From assembly GCA_016781635.1 (NCBI GenBank), contig JADDPY010000605.1:3651-15254 (forward strand): 11,604 bases of DNA, in the 5' to 3' direction. The position numbers and the translations under genes are program-made. The stretch is from Rubrobacter sp. (GTDB lineage Bacteria; Actinomycetota; Rubrobacteria; Rubrobacterales; Rubrobacteraceae). The first letter of the stretch is position 1. Each line of letters begins with the position of its first letter. Of the stretch, positions 1 through 7,579 are shown piece by piece. The notes under the pieces are model-generated. The model saw only the letters and a list, made by a program, of their open reading frames with translations. It made no database searches and was not told the DNA's origin.

Positions 1-1883
1 GCGGGTCGCGGAGCAGCCGGTTGCGGAGCAGGTGTGGGGGGTGGCCCCAGGCTGACGTTGACGGTCACCGTGACCGCGGTCCAGTCGGTCGGGGTGCCTG
101 CGGCCGGGATCGTCGAGACGACGGTGCCCGCCGGCTGGTTGCTCCGAACCTCCACGAGTTCGGAGAAGAACAGCTCGTTGTACAGCGTATCCTGGGCCGC
201 CTCGGCGGTCTGGCCCGTTACATCCGGGATAGGGACGAGGTCCGGGGCGTCCGGCCCGGTGCTTACGGTGACGTTTACGCTGCTCCCGCGCGTAAGCTCC
301 GTCCCCGAGGCGGGCTGCTGGTCGATAATCTGGCCCGCTGGTATCTCGTCGCTCGATACTTCCGTCTGCTCGCCGAGCTCGAGCCCGGCGTCTTCGAGTA
401 TCGTTGCGGCCTGGTCTGGGGTCTGGCCGGCGAGCTCCGGCACCTCCGCGTCCGTGAGGCCGGAACCAACTGTGATCCCGACGGTGGAACCGACCTTGGC
501 GGTCTCGCCCTCGCCGCCGGCCGGGTCCTGGGAGATCACGCGCCCGTCGTCCTGCGTGGAACTCTCTTTGGTCTCGACTTCGACCTTGAAGCCTTCGTCT
601 TCGAGGGCGTCCTTGGCTTCTCCCTCGGTCCTGCCCTCGACGTTCGGGAGGTCGGCGACTTGAGCGTCGCTGATGTCGACGAAGATGGTCGAGCCCCTCG
701 CGGCTTCTTCTCCGGGAGCCGGATCCTGCTCCATGATCTCCCCGGCGGGTTCGCGGCTTTCTCTGCGGTCGCCGAGCTGGACCTTGAAGCCAACGTCGGA
801 AGCTACGTCGACCGCCTGATCTATGTTCCGCGCGTCCTCCAGGTTCGGAACGGGGAGACTCTGGGTGGATATCCCGCGAACTTGACTGTAGGCGATGCCT
901 CCGAGCGCGGCAAGCAGCAGGAGGAGCAGCAAGACGGGGACGAGCCAGCGACTCCGGCGGCGCCCGTAGTCTTCCTGAGCCGGGGGCGGCGGGACGGTGT
1001 GGCGCCACGCGGGACCAACGTTCTGCCGCCCGGTCATCATTCGGGTCGTGCCGTTTGAAGGCGACAGGCCTTCAAGCACCCTTTCGAGGTCTTCGATAAG
1101 CTCCCCCGCGTCGGCGTAGCGATCGTCGGGGTCCTTGGCAAGCAAGCGGCAGGTAATAGCGTTTATGCCCTCGGGTACCGTGGGGTTGAGGGCCTTCGGC
1201 GGGGCGAGGTAGCCGTTTACGTGCTTCATGGCGATCCCGATGGGCGTCTCGGCATCGTAGGGGAGCGCCCCGGTGAGCATCTCGTAGAGGACCACCCCGA
1301 GCGAGTACAGGTCGCTCCTGGGGCCGACCGGCTCGCCCATCGCCTGCTCGGGGGAGATGTAGTGGGCGGTTCCCAGTATGGAGCCGGTCTTGGTCATAGT
1401 GCTCGAGGATGCGGCGCGCGCGATCCCGAAGTCCCCGACCTTGACGTCTCCGGAGCCCGTCACGAGGACGTTGTGGGGCTTTATGTCACGATGCACGACG
1501 CCCTTGGCGTGTGCGGCCTGCAGGGCCTCGGCGATCTGGAGCGTCACGGCCGCCGCCGTTCTTGGCGGGAGAGCACCCCTTTCGAGGATCCTGTCCTTCA
1601 AGGTGCCGCCGGGCAGATACTCCATCGCGATGTAATACGTGTCGCTCGCGTCCTCGCCCCGGTCGTAAATCGAGACGATGTTCGGATGCGAGAGGGCCGC
1701 AGCGCTCTGCGCCTCGCGCTTGAAGCGTTCGACGAACTCCGCGTCGTCGGCGTAGCGGCTACTCATGACCTTGAGCGCCACGTCGCGATCTAGGACGTCG
1801 TCGTGCGCCAGATAAACCTCCGCCATTCCACCACTGCCCAGTGGCCTGCCGATTCGATACCGGTTGTCTACAAGCTGCTCCAA
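1..1883 (-). CDS. pknB: PknB-type membrane Ser/Thr protein kinase with four PASTA domains (C-terminus cut by window edge)
   Basis: A Hanks-type receptor kinase that phosphorylates cell-wall and division proteins on Thr/Ser. Visible in order: glycine loop (GSGGMAEV, about 16-23), catalytic Lys38, HRD at 131-133 with Asn138, DFG at 151-153, an activation loop with Thr162/164/166 and Thr172, and SPE at 177-179. A basic juxtamembrane stretch (to about 312) precedes one membrane helix (about 314-331). Four PASTA repeats follow (about 343-404, 410-473, 480-541, 550-610), then a Pro/Ala-rich tail that leaves the window with no stop seen, so about 627 residues are visible. PASTA domains in this family bind muropeptides or lipid II outside the cell. 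The start is TTG at 1883, the only usable start between the in-frame TAA that ends pbpA (1893-1895) and the glycine loop; no clear Shine-Dalgarno is present, so translation is probably coupled to pbpA. A downstream ATG would delete part of the glycine loop. Confidence 0.95.
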   Translation of the reverse strand, partial: MEQLVDNRYRIGRPLGSGGMAEVYLAHDDVLDRDVALKVMSSRYADDAEFVERFKREAQSAAALSHPNIVSIYDRGEDASDTYYIAMEYLPGGTLKDRILERGALPPRTAAAVTLQIAEALQAAHAKGVVHRDIKPHNVLVTGSGDVKVGDFGIARAASSSTMTKTGSILGTAHYISPEQAMGEPVGPRSDLYSLGVVLYEMLTGALPYDAETPIGIAMKHVNGYLAPPKALNPTVPEGINAITCRLLAKDPDDRYADAGELIEDLERVLEGLSPSNGTTRMMTGRQNVGPAWRHTVPPPPAQEDYGRRRSRWLVPVLLLLLLLAALGGIAYSQVRGISTQSLPVPNLEDARNIDQAVDVASDVGFKVQLGDRRESREPAGEIMEQDPAPGEEAARGSTIFVDISDAQVADLPNVEGRTEGEAKDALEDEGFKVEVETKESSTQDDGRVISQDPAGGEGETAKVGSTVGITVGSGLTDAEVPELAGQTPDQAATILEDAGLELGEQTEVSSDEIPAGQIIDQQPASGTELTRGSSVNVTVSTGPDAPDLVPIPDVTGQTAEAAQDTLYNELFFSELVEVRSNQPAGTVVSTIPAAGTPTDWTAVTVTVNVSLGPPPTPAPQPAAPRP

Positions 1884-1892
1884 GTCAGCGCA

Positions 1893-3605
1893 TTATAACT
1901 GTAGCTTCGCCCTCATCCGCCCGGCACCACTTCTTCGCGGCACGGGCTGGAAGGGTTGCTGCTGGGAGGCCGGAGGCTGAGCGGGTTGGACAGGTTGCTG
2001 CTGCTGGGGCGCCGCGTTTCGGAACGGCGCGAACGGGTCGACCGGAGTCGGGGCGGCGGGCTGGGGGGGCGTCGCCGGCTGGCTTAGCTGATCGGGTTGG
2101 CCGCCTCCTACCCCTCCTCCGGGAATGCCCGGCGGGTTGGCGGGCTGTTGGGAGGGGGGAGCGGGGGCCGGGCGGTCGAGGTAGGTCCGCATGAGGTTGC
2201 CCGCGATGGTGAGGGCGGGGGTCTCGGCTTCGCCGTTCTCGTTGATGATGCCGCCGTTCTCGACCATGACGGCGATCGCTATTTCGGGGTCTTCGGCCGG
2301 GGCGAAGGAGATAAACCAGGAGTGGGGCTGGCCCTGCGGGTTCTCGGCGGTACCGGTCTTGCCGGCGACCTCGACCCCCTCGATCTGGGCCGCGAGCAGT
2401 TCGCCGTCCTCCACCACCCCCTGCATCATGTCGTTGAGCGTACGGGCCGTCTCCGTGGGGAGCACTTCGTTGAGGGTGCGAGGCGTGGGCCTGTCCAGGA
2501 TAATTCCGTCGGAGGAGCGGACCTCGCGTACGAGCCGGGGCTGCATCATGTCGCCGTCGTTGGCTATCGCCGAGGCCACGAGCCCCATCTCGAAGACGTT
2601 CGAGACCACGCGGTCCTGGCCGAAGGAGATCGGGGCGGTGTTTCCCTGAGCCCACTCTTCCGGAGGGAGCCCGAGATCGCTCGGCGCAACGTAGAGCGGG
2701 TAATCTTCGTAGTCCTCACCGAAGCCGAACTCGCGGGCCATTGTCGCAAGCCGCTCCGGGCCCACCCGGTCCACCGCGATCTGCGCGAAGACCGTGTTTA
2801 TGGAGAATACCAACGCCTCGGCGAACGTTACCTCGCCGTACTTCTTGCCCCGGTAGTTGCCGAAGCTGTACCCGGGTGTCTCGTAGGTCCCGTCGTCGGT
2901 GAACCGGTCCGTGGGAAGTACCCCGGCCTGCAAGGCCGCCGCCGCCGTTACGACCTTGAACGTTGAGCCCGGGGGATAGAGCCCTTGGGTAGCCCGGTCC
3001 AGGAGCGGGTTGTCTGGCTCGTTCGAGATCTCCTCGAAACCCTCCTCCACTATGACGTTCGGGTCGTAGGAGGGGTAGGTGGCTAGGGCGAGGGTTTCGC
3101 CGGTCTCGGGATCGAAGGCGGCAACGGCGCCGCGGCCGGTGTTGCTCTGAGCGAGCTGCTCGTAGGCGGCGCGCTGAAGCTCCGGGTCAAGGGTGAGCGT
3201 GACGTTGTTGCCGGTCTCGGGGCCCCCGGAGAACTGGTTCAGGAGCTCGTCGAGGGTCTCGGGCTCGCCGGTGCCGGAGAGGTTGTTGTTCTGGCCTATC
3301 TCGATGCCGCTGGCCCCGAAACGGTTGCTCCAGTAGCCGACGATGTTGGCGAAAACCTCACCCTCAGGATAAATGCGCTCGTACTCGTTGCCCCCGGCCC
3401 TCTCGCTGCGGGCGAGCACCGTCTCGCCGTCTCCGGCGAAGATCAAGCCGCGCGGCGTCTCCTGAGATCGCCTGGATTGCAGCCCGTTGGAGGGATGGTT
3501 CGTCAGGTCCTCTCTCGCGTAGACCTGCCAGTACGCCATCACCCCCACGAGCAACACAAACCCGAACGAGAAAAGGTAAAAGGTTCGCCTCAGCTGGGTG
3601 TTCAC
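1893..3605 (-). CDS. pbpA: Class B penicillin-binding protein (peptidoglycan DD-transpeptidase)
   Basis: A monofunctional transpeptidase of 570 residues that cross-links peptidoglycan outside the membrane. An N-terminal membrane anchor lies at about 9-30, followed by a dimerisation/pedestal region. The three penicillin-binding motifs are all present: STFK with catalytic Ser214 (214-217), SIN (268-270) and KTG (416-418). The catalytic domain ends near 475; a Pro/Gln-rich tail of about 90 residues follows (about 480-570), which makes the protein longer than mycobacterial PbpA (about 490). The start is GTG at 3605, which overlaps the rodA stop as GTGA; this is strong evidence of translational coupling to the SEDS partner. 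The cognate SEDS glycosyltransferase is directly upstream and pknB directly downstream, the standard actinobacterial order. Function in elongation or septation cannot be separated from sequence alone. Confidence 0.95.
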   Translation of the reverse strand: MNTQLRRTFYLFSFGFVLLVGVMAYWQVYAREDLTNHPSNGLQSRRSQETPRGLIFAGDGETVLARSERAGGNEYERIYPEGEVFANIVGYWSNRFGASGIEIGQNNNLSGTGEPETLDELLNQFSGGPETGNNVTLTLDPELQRAAYEQLAQSNTGRGAVAAFDPETGETLALATYPSYDPNVIVEEGFEEISNEPDNPLLDRATQGLYPPGSTFKVVTAAAALQAGVLPTDRFTDDGTYETPGYSFGNYRGKKYGEVTFAEALVFSINTVFAQIAVDRVGPERLATMAREFGFGEDYEDYPLYVAPSDLGLPPEEWAQGNTAPISFGQDRVVSNVFEMGLVASAIANDGDMMQPRLVREVRSSDGIILDRPTPRTLNEVLPTETARTLNDMMQGVVEDGELLAAQIEGVEVAGKTGTAENPQGQPHSWFISFAPAEDPEIAIAVMVENGGIINENGEAETPALTIAGNLMRTYLDRPAPAPPSQQPANPPGIPGGGVGGGQPDQLSQPATPPQPAAPTPVDPFAPFRNAAPQQQQPVQPAQPPASQQQPFQPVPRRSGAGRMRAKLQL

Positions 3606-4912
3606 GCCGCCTGGCCCTCCATGACCTCGTCTGGAGCCTCCTCGGCGACGCGCCTGCCGGCGCTCTCAGAGACGAGGAGGAGCAGGGCGGTGAGGACGAA
3701 GTTTCCGACGACCGAGGAGCCGCCGTAGGAGACGAAGGGGAGCGTGATACCGGTCAGCGGAATCGCCTTCGTCACCCCGCCAACGATGATGAGGGTCTGC
3801 AGGGCGAACATGGCGGTGAGGCCGAAGGCGAGGAGCTTCGAGGCGTCGTCGGCGGCGAGCAACGAAATCTTTATCCCCCGGTACACGAAGACGAGGAAGG
3901 CCAGAAGGAGCGCCGTCGAGCCCAGCAGCCCGAGTTCACTCGCGATAGCCGAGAAGATAAAGTCCGTCTCGACCTCGGGGATAGCCTGCGAGAAACCTTC
4001 GCCGATACCCGTCCCTGTGATACCACCATCCGCGATCGAGAAGAGGCTTTGGATAATCTGGAACCCGCCCGTGTCCGGCTGAGACCAGGGATCAAGCCAG
4101 GCCGAGACGCGAACCTGTACGTGGTCGAAGAGGAGATAGGTAGCGAACGCTCCAACGGAGAAGAGCAGGGTACCGAGTATCACGTAGGCTATGCGGCCCG
4201 TCGCGACGTAGAGCATGAGGAGCGGCACGGCGAAGAAGAGCAGGCTGCTCCCGAGATCTTTCTCGAAGACGAGGAGTCCTAAAGAAGCCGCCCACACGAG
4301 TCCGACCGGCCCGAAATACTTGAGCGCCGGGATCTGGACGCCGAGTATCGTCCGGCTCGTCGCCGCGAGGAGGTCTCGCGTGTCGGCGAGGTAACCTGCG
4401 AAGAAGATAATCAGCGCGATCCTGGCGAACTCGGAGGGCTGGAAGTTGACCGGACCAACCCTCAGCCAGAGTTGTGCCCCGTTCACCTCGTAGCCGAAGA
4501 AGATCGTCGAGGCTATTAGGCCAACGGCGACAGCGGCGAGGAGGTATTTGTAGTTGAAGAGACGATGGTAGTTTTTGAAGAACAGCATCGTAAGAACGAG
4601 GGCGGCGCTACCGACCAGGATCCAGCCGGCCTGCGTCGTCGCCAGGTTCTCCACCCCCGGCACGTCGAACGTCAGACGGTAAATCATGACGAGCCCGACC
4701 CCTGTGAGCAGCGTGACCACCGCGAGGAGCAGGGCATCCGCGTGCGGCAGCCAGATCCGGACGCCGAGGTACAGGGCGACCATCGTCCCGGCGTAGTACG
4801 CTCCGTAGATGAGCGGCGGGCTCTTTGCTTCTTGAACGAATATTAGGGTTGCGAAGCCCAAAGTGGTAATGAGGAGCGCTATTGCCATCGGGATCGTTGC
4901 TCGCTGGGTCAA
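3602..4912 (-). CDS. rodA: SEDS-family peptidoglycan glycosyltransferase (RodA/FtsW)
   Basis: A polytopic membrane enzyme that polymerises lipid II into glycan strands together with a class B PBP. With the TTG start at 4912 it has 436 residues and about ten hydrophobic segments. SEDS hallmarks are visible: NFQPSEFARI (156-165), FEKDLGSS (216-223), the extracytoplasmic loop WLDPWSQPDTGGFQ (272-285) that carries the candidate catalytic Asp, GGITGTGIGEG (296-306), and SYGGSSVVGN near the C-terminus (395-404). I chose TTG at 4912 because it lies 4 bases past the pstP stop and has a GAGAGA purine run about 10 bases upstream. A longer form from ATG at 4975 would overlap pstP by 59 bases and add 21 polar residues; ATG at 4888 is another option. 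The position before pbpA makes it the counterpart of mycobacterial rodA, though FtsW cannot be excluded by sequence alone. Confidence 0.92.
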   Translation of the reverse strand: MTQRATIPMAIALLITTLGFATLIFVQEAKSPPLIYGAYYAGTMVALYLGVRIWLPHADALLLAVVTLLTGVGLVMIYRLTFDVPGVENLATTQAGWILVGSAALVLTMLFFKNYHRLFNYKYLLAAVAVGLIASTIFFGYEVNGAQLWLRVGPVNFQPSEFARIALIIFFAGYLADTRDLLAATSRTILGVQIPALKYFGPVGLVWAASLGLLVFEKDLGSSLLFFAVPLLMLYVATGRIAYVILGTLLFSVGAFATYLLFDHVQVRVSAWLDPWSQPDTGGFQIIQSLFSIADGGITGTGIGEGFSQAIPEVETDFIFSAIASELGLLGSTALLLAFLVFVYRGIKISLLAADDASKLLAFGLTAMFALQTLIIVGGVTKAIPLTGITLPFVSYGGSSVVGNFVLTALLLLVSESAGRRVAEEAPDEVMEGQAA

Positions 4913-4916
4913 ACCG

Positions 4917-6176
4917 TTATCGTCTCTCTCGTTCCGTCTCCCGGTCCTCCAGGTCCCGAACCACCCGCTCTGCATCCTCTCTGGAGGAGTAGAGCTTATG
5001 CGTGTCGATAGGGTCGCGGTACGCCTCCCCGACCTCGGGCTCCCTGAGGTCCGTGCGCCGGAACTCCTCGTTGAGCGTGTACCCGAGGGTGTATTCCTCC
5101 GGCAGGCCCCGGTATATCACCACCTCGCCCGAATCGAAACCCAGAAAGTACCTGCTGCTCCCCCAGAGGTAAAAAGGAGAGGCTAGCGCCGCGAGAACCA
5201 TCAACGCCGCCAGCGCCCGCACGATCCACGCGAGCAGCCGTACCGGTGCACTCCTCTTGTTTCGGGGCCGTCCCTTGGCAGCCGGCGTATGGCGGCCTGC
5301 TCTCCGCCGCCCACGGGGCCGCCGGGGCGAGTCTAGGACGGTGCCCTCTGCCAGCCCCTGGGAAAGGTTTCTCATCTCCTGGGTGTCGCTTCTCGGCCTC
5401 TCCCCAGCCCGCTCCTCGGCCCCCTTGACGTCTATGACCACGACGGTCACGTTATCCGCGCCACCGGCGTCGAGGGCGGCCTTGACGAGGGCGTGGGTGG
5501 CGTCTTCCGGGTTCGAGGCGGCCAGCAGAAGCTCGCCGATCTTTGCCTCCGGGACCATGTCCGTGAGGCCGTCGGAGCAGAGCAGGAGCCGGTCGGCCGG
5601 CTCGATCGGCAGGACCGCCGTGTCTACCTGGACCTGGTCCTCGGCGCCTAGGGCCCGCGTGATCAGGTTCTTCTGCGGATGATCGGAGGCTTGCTCGCGC
5701 GTGAGGTCGCCGCTGCGCACGAGCTCGGCGACGAGCGAGTGATCCTCGGTGACGGGCGCGAGCTCGCCGCCGCGAAGCAGATAGGCCCTCGAGTCGCCGA
5801 CGTGCGAGATCTCCGCGCTCGCGCCCGTGCTCGTCCTGGAGCTTGCGCCCGTGCTCGCCGCCCTGTCACCGACGGAGAAACGCGCCGCCACGATCGTGGT
5901 GCCCATTCCGGAGAGCTTCTCGTCTCCGCGCGCCGCGGCGAGGATGCGACGGTTCGCTTCTCTGACGGCTTCCTCCAGGGAGTCCCCGGGCTCGAGTTCC
6001 TCCAGAACGCTTATAGCGATCCGGCTCGCCACCTCTCCGGCCTCGAAGCCCCCGATCCCGTCGGCGACCGCGAAGAGCGCCTCGTCGCGCCCTTCCCCTG
6101 TGAGGAGGGAGTCCTCGTTGTTCTTACGGACCTTCCCGGCGTTGGTGGAGCCGAACGTGTCGAGGTAGAGCGCCAT
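4917..6176 (-). CDS. pstP: PP2C-family (PPM) Ser/Thr protein phosphatase, membrane-anchored
   Basis: A metal-dependent phosphatase (419 residues) that removes phosphate from the kinases and substrates of this cluster. The cytoplasmic PP2C domain (about 5-250) shows RKNNED (17-22), VADGIGG (37-43), SGMGTT (89-94), SHVGDSRAY (124-132), SDGLTDM (201-207) and GGADNVT (238-244), so the metal-binding aspartates are intact. A basic, low-complexity linker (about 255-310) leads to one membrane helix (about 315-337) and a charged extracytoplasmic domain of about 80 residues ending in an Arg/Glu-rich tail. This layout equals mycobacterial PstP, but the outer domain is shorter. A Ser/Thr/Gly-rich insertion (about 104-122) sits just before the GDSR strand and contains an eight-residue near-repeat. 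The start is ATG at 6176, 7 bases after fhaB, with a G-rich ribosome-binding stretch that overlaps the fhaB stop. Confidence 0.95.
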   Translation of the reverse strand: MALYLDTFGSTNAGKVRKNNEDSLLTGEGRDEALFAVADGIGGFEAGEVASRIAISVLEELEPGDSLEEAVREANRRILAAARGDEKLSGMGTTIVAARFSVGDRAASTGASSRTSTGASAEISHVGDSRAYLLRGGELAPVTEDHSLVAELVRSGDLTREQASDHPQKNLITRALGAEDQVQVDTAVLPIEPADRLLLCSDGLTDMVPEAKIGELLLAASNPEDATHALVKAALDAGGADNVTVVVIDVKGAEERAGERPRSDTQEMRNLSQGLAEGTVLDSPRRPRGRRRAGRHTPAAKGRPRNKRSAPVRLLAWIVRALAALMVLAALASPFYLWGSSRYFLGFDSGEVVIYRGLPEEYTLGYTLNEEFRRTDLREPEVGEAYRDPIDTHKLYSSREDAERVVRDLEDRETERERR

Positions 6177-6183
6177 TACCCCC

Positions 6184-6690
6184 CTACTCCGAGTACCTGA
6201 AGGTCGTCGAGCCTACCTTCACTCTGTCTCCGCTCCTAAGCGGCGTCGCTCCGACCGCCTTGCGCTCGTTGACGTAGGTGCCGTTTGTGGAGCCCGTGTC
6301 TTCCACGTACATGAGGCCCCCGTGCCGGGTAAGCCTCGCGTGCTCCCCCGAGGCGTAGTCGTCGTTCTTCAGGACGATGTCGCTCCCGGACGAGCGCCCT
6401 ATGACCATGACACCACCGGCCACGGGAAATTTAGTCTCCGGCGCCAGAACCTCCGAGTCCTCGACCACGAGGGTGGAGCTTCTCTCCCGGCCGTTCGATC
6501 CATAGGAGGCTGGTCTCTCCTGGGCCCGCCGCCTCGGGGTTTTGTTCTCGACGCCGGGGACGAAAACCTCGTCGTCGGGGACGGCGCGCAGGTCACCGAC
6601 GCCCCGCCGGACCACGGCGTAGATAAAGGCGAAGAGCAACAGTAATAGCAAGGCCTTCGCCGCGAGGAGCGGCACCTGGAGGTCGAGCAC
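6184..6690 (-). CDS. fhaB: Membrane-anchored FHA-domain protein (FhaB/FipA-like)
   Basis: A small phosphothreonine reader of 168 residues. One N-terminal membrane helix (about 7-27) is followed by a basic linker and a C-terminal FHA domain (about 80-166). The FHA signature is complete: GRS (98-100), S..H as SGEH (114-117) and GSTNGTYVN (133-141). In mycobacteria the equivalent protein binds phosphorylated partners and links kinase signalling to division. The start is GTG at 6690, only 2 bases after the fhaA stop, with AGGGGG about 9 bases upstream inside the end of fhaA. Linker residues around Thr73 are a possible phosphorylation site, which is inference. Its function as a scaffold in the RodA-PbpA-PstP complex is inferred from gene order. 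Confidence 0.92.
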   Translation of the reverse strand: MLDLQVPLLAAKALLLLLLFAFIYAVVRRGVGDLRAVPDDEVFVPGVENKTPRRRAQERPASYGSNGRERSSTLVVEDSEVLAPETKFPVAGGVMVIGRSSGSDIVLKNDDYASGEHARLTRHGGLMYVEDTGSTNGTYVNERKAVGATPLRSGDRVKVGSTTFRYSE

Positions 6691-6692
6691 GG

Positions 6693-7571
6693 TTAGCGCC
6701 CCCTGGGGTCACGGCGCGCGGTGAGGTTCCCGAAAAAGTCGGGGTCGGAAGACCGGTCCCCTTCCTCGCCCCCGCGCTGGACGAAGCGGGCGTTGACCCC
6801 ACCGAAGGTAAGCTCGTCCCCGCTCTCGATGCGCTCGCGGTCTATGGGAGCCCCGTCGAGGAGGGTACCGTTCGTCGAGCCCAGATCTTCGACCACGAAG
6901 CCGTTCTCCGAGCGGACGAGCCTGGCGTGTCGCCTGGAGACGTTCGGGTCGGCGACGACGATATCGTTCTCATCTGAGCGGCCCACGCTCCAGGGCCCGC
7001 GGCCTTCCAGAGGGTACGTCTTGCCGCCCTCTACGATTACCTCTACGGTCTCGCGCGCGAGACCCTGCTTTTTCGCCTCCTCCGGGGAGATCACGGCCGT
7101 GCCCTGATCCCCGCCCTTGGCCTCGCCCGAGGTGTCGTCGGTGCGGAAGATGCGGGTCTGGCCCGAGGTGTCCTGGGGCGCCCCCCTCTCGCGGGGACCG
7201 TCGCCACCGGTGAGCTTGGCGGTAACGCCGAACTCGCCGAAACGCAGGGTTTCTTCCGTCGTGAACCGTACCCTGGGCGGGGTCATGAGATGGTAGTTCT
7301 TCGACTGGGCGTGGGTGGTGGCGTACTGGATGAGCTCGTCTCTCAAGGAACTCTGGTAGACCTGGATGGACTCGGAGTCCGCCTCGGAGAGGTGAACCGT
7401 GAAATCGTTGGGGGCGTAGGTTCGAGAGACGCTGACCATGCTGCCCTCGTCCATTTGCTTGGCGAGGCCCTTGGCGATTTCGACCGGATGCACCTGCCGC
7501 CTGAAGGCACGACCGAATATGCCCTCAACGAGAGACTCCATCCGCTTCTCTATCTGCCGCAGGAAACCCAA
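6693..7571 (-). CDS. fhaA: FhaA-like protein: FhaA N-terminal domain (DUF3662) plus C-terminal FHA domain
   Basis: A soluble phosphothreonine-binding scaffold of 292 residues. The N-terminal domain (about 1-122) begins with a helix of the type GFLRQIEKRMESLVEG and contains HPVEIAKGLAKQMD (28-41), the FhaA-N/DUF3662 signature. A flexible linker (about 123-172) contains several threonines, including TRIFRT (139-144). The FHA domain is at about 175-266 with GRS (197-199), SRRH (212-215) and GSTNGT (231-236). I chose TTG at 7571: it is 8 bases past the stop of the upstream kinase, has a GGGTAAGG ribosome-binding sequence overlapping that stop, and gives the expected family N-terminus. Starting further upstream would add about 73 residues that are only the kinase gene read in another frame. 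In mycobacteria FhaA binds the phosphorylated pseudokinase domain of MviN (MurJ) and regulates wall synthesis. Confidence 0.93.
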   Translation of the reverse strand: MGFLRQIEKRMESLVEGIFGRAFRRQVHPVEIAKGLAKQMDEGSMVSVSRTYAPNDFTVHLSEADSESIQVYQSSLRDELIQYATTHAQSKNYHLMTPPRVRFTTEETLRFGEFGVTAKLTGGDGPRERGAPQDTSGQTRIFRTDDTSGEAKGGDQGTAVISPEEAKKQGLARETVEVIVEGGKTYPLEGRGPWSVGRSDENDIVVADPNVSRRHARLVRSENGFVVEDLGSTNGTLLDGAPIDRERIESGDELTFGGVNARFVQRGGEEGDRSSDPDFFGNLTARRDPRGR

Positions 7572-7579
7572 AGAGACCC

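Noticed and set aside
21..1058. Long plus-strand open frame of 345 codons opposite the PASTA region
   Set aside because: It is antisense to pknB, whose kinase motifs, membrane helix and four PASTA repeats are clear. The composition is Gly/Arg/Asp-rich without any domain, typical of a shadow in GC-rich DNA.
1885..2655. 256-codon minus-strand frame within pbpA
   Set aside because: Arg/Pro/Gly-rich shadow frame of pbpA, which carries the SIN and KTG motifs and continues with good codon pattern through this stretch.
3602..4975. rodA starting at ATG 4975
   Set aside because: It would overlap pstP by 59 bases and add a polar, Arg-rich leader atypical of SEDS proteins; the TTG at 4912 fits the spacing pattern of the unit.
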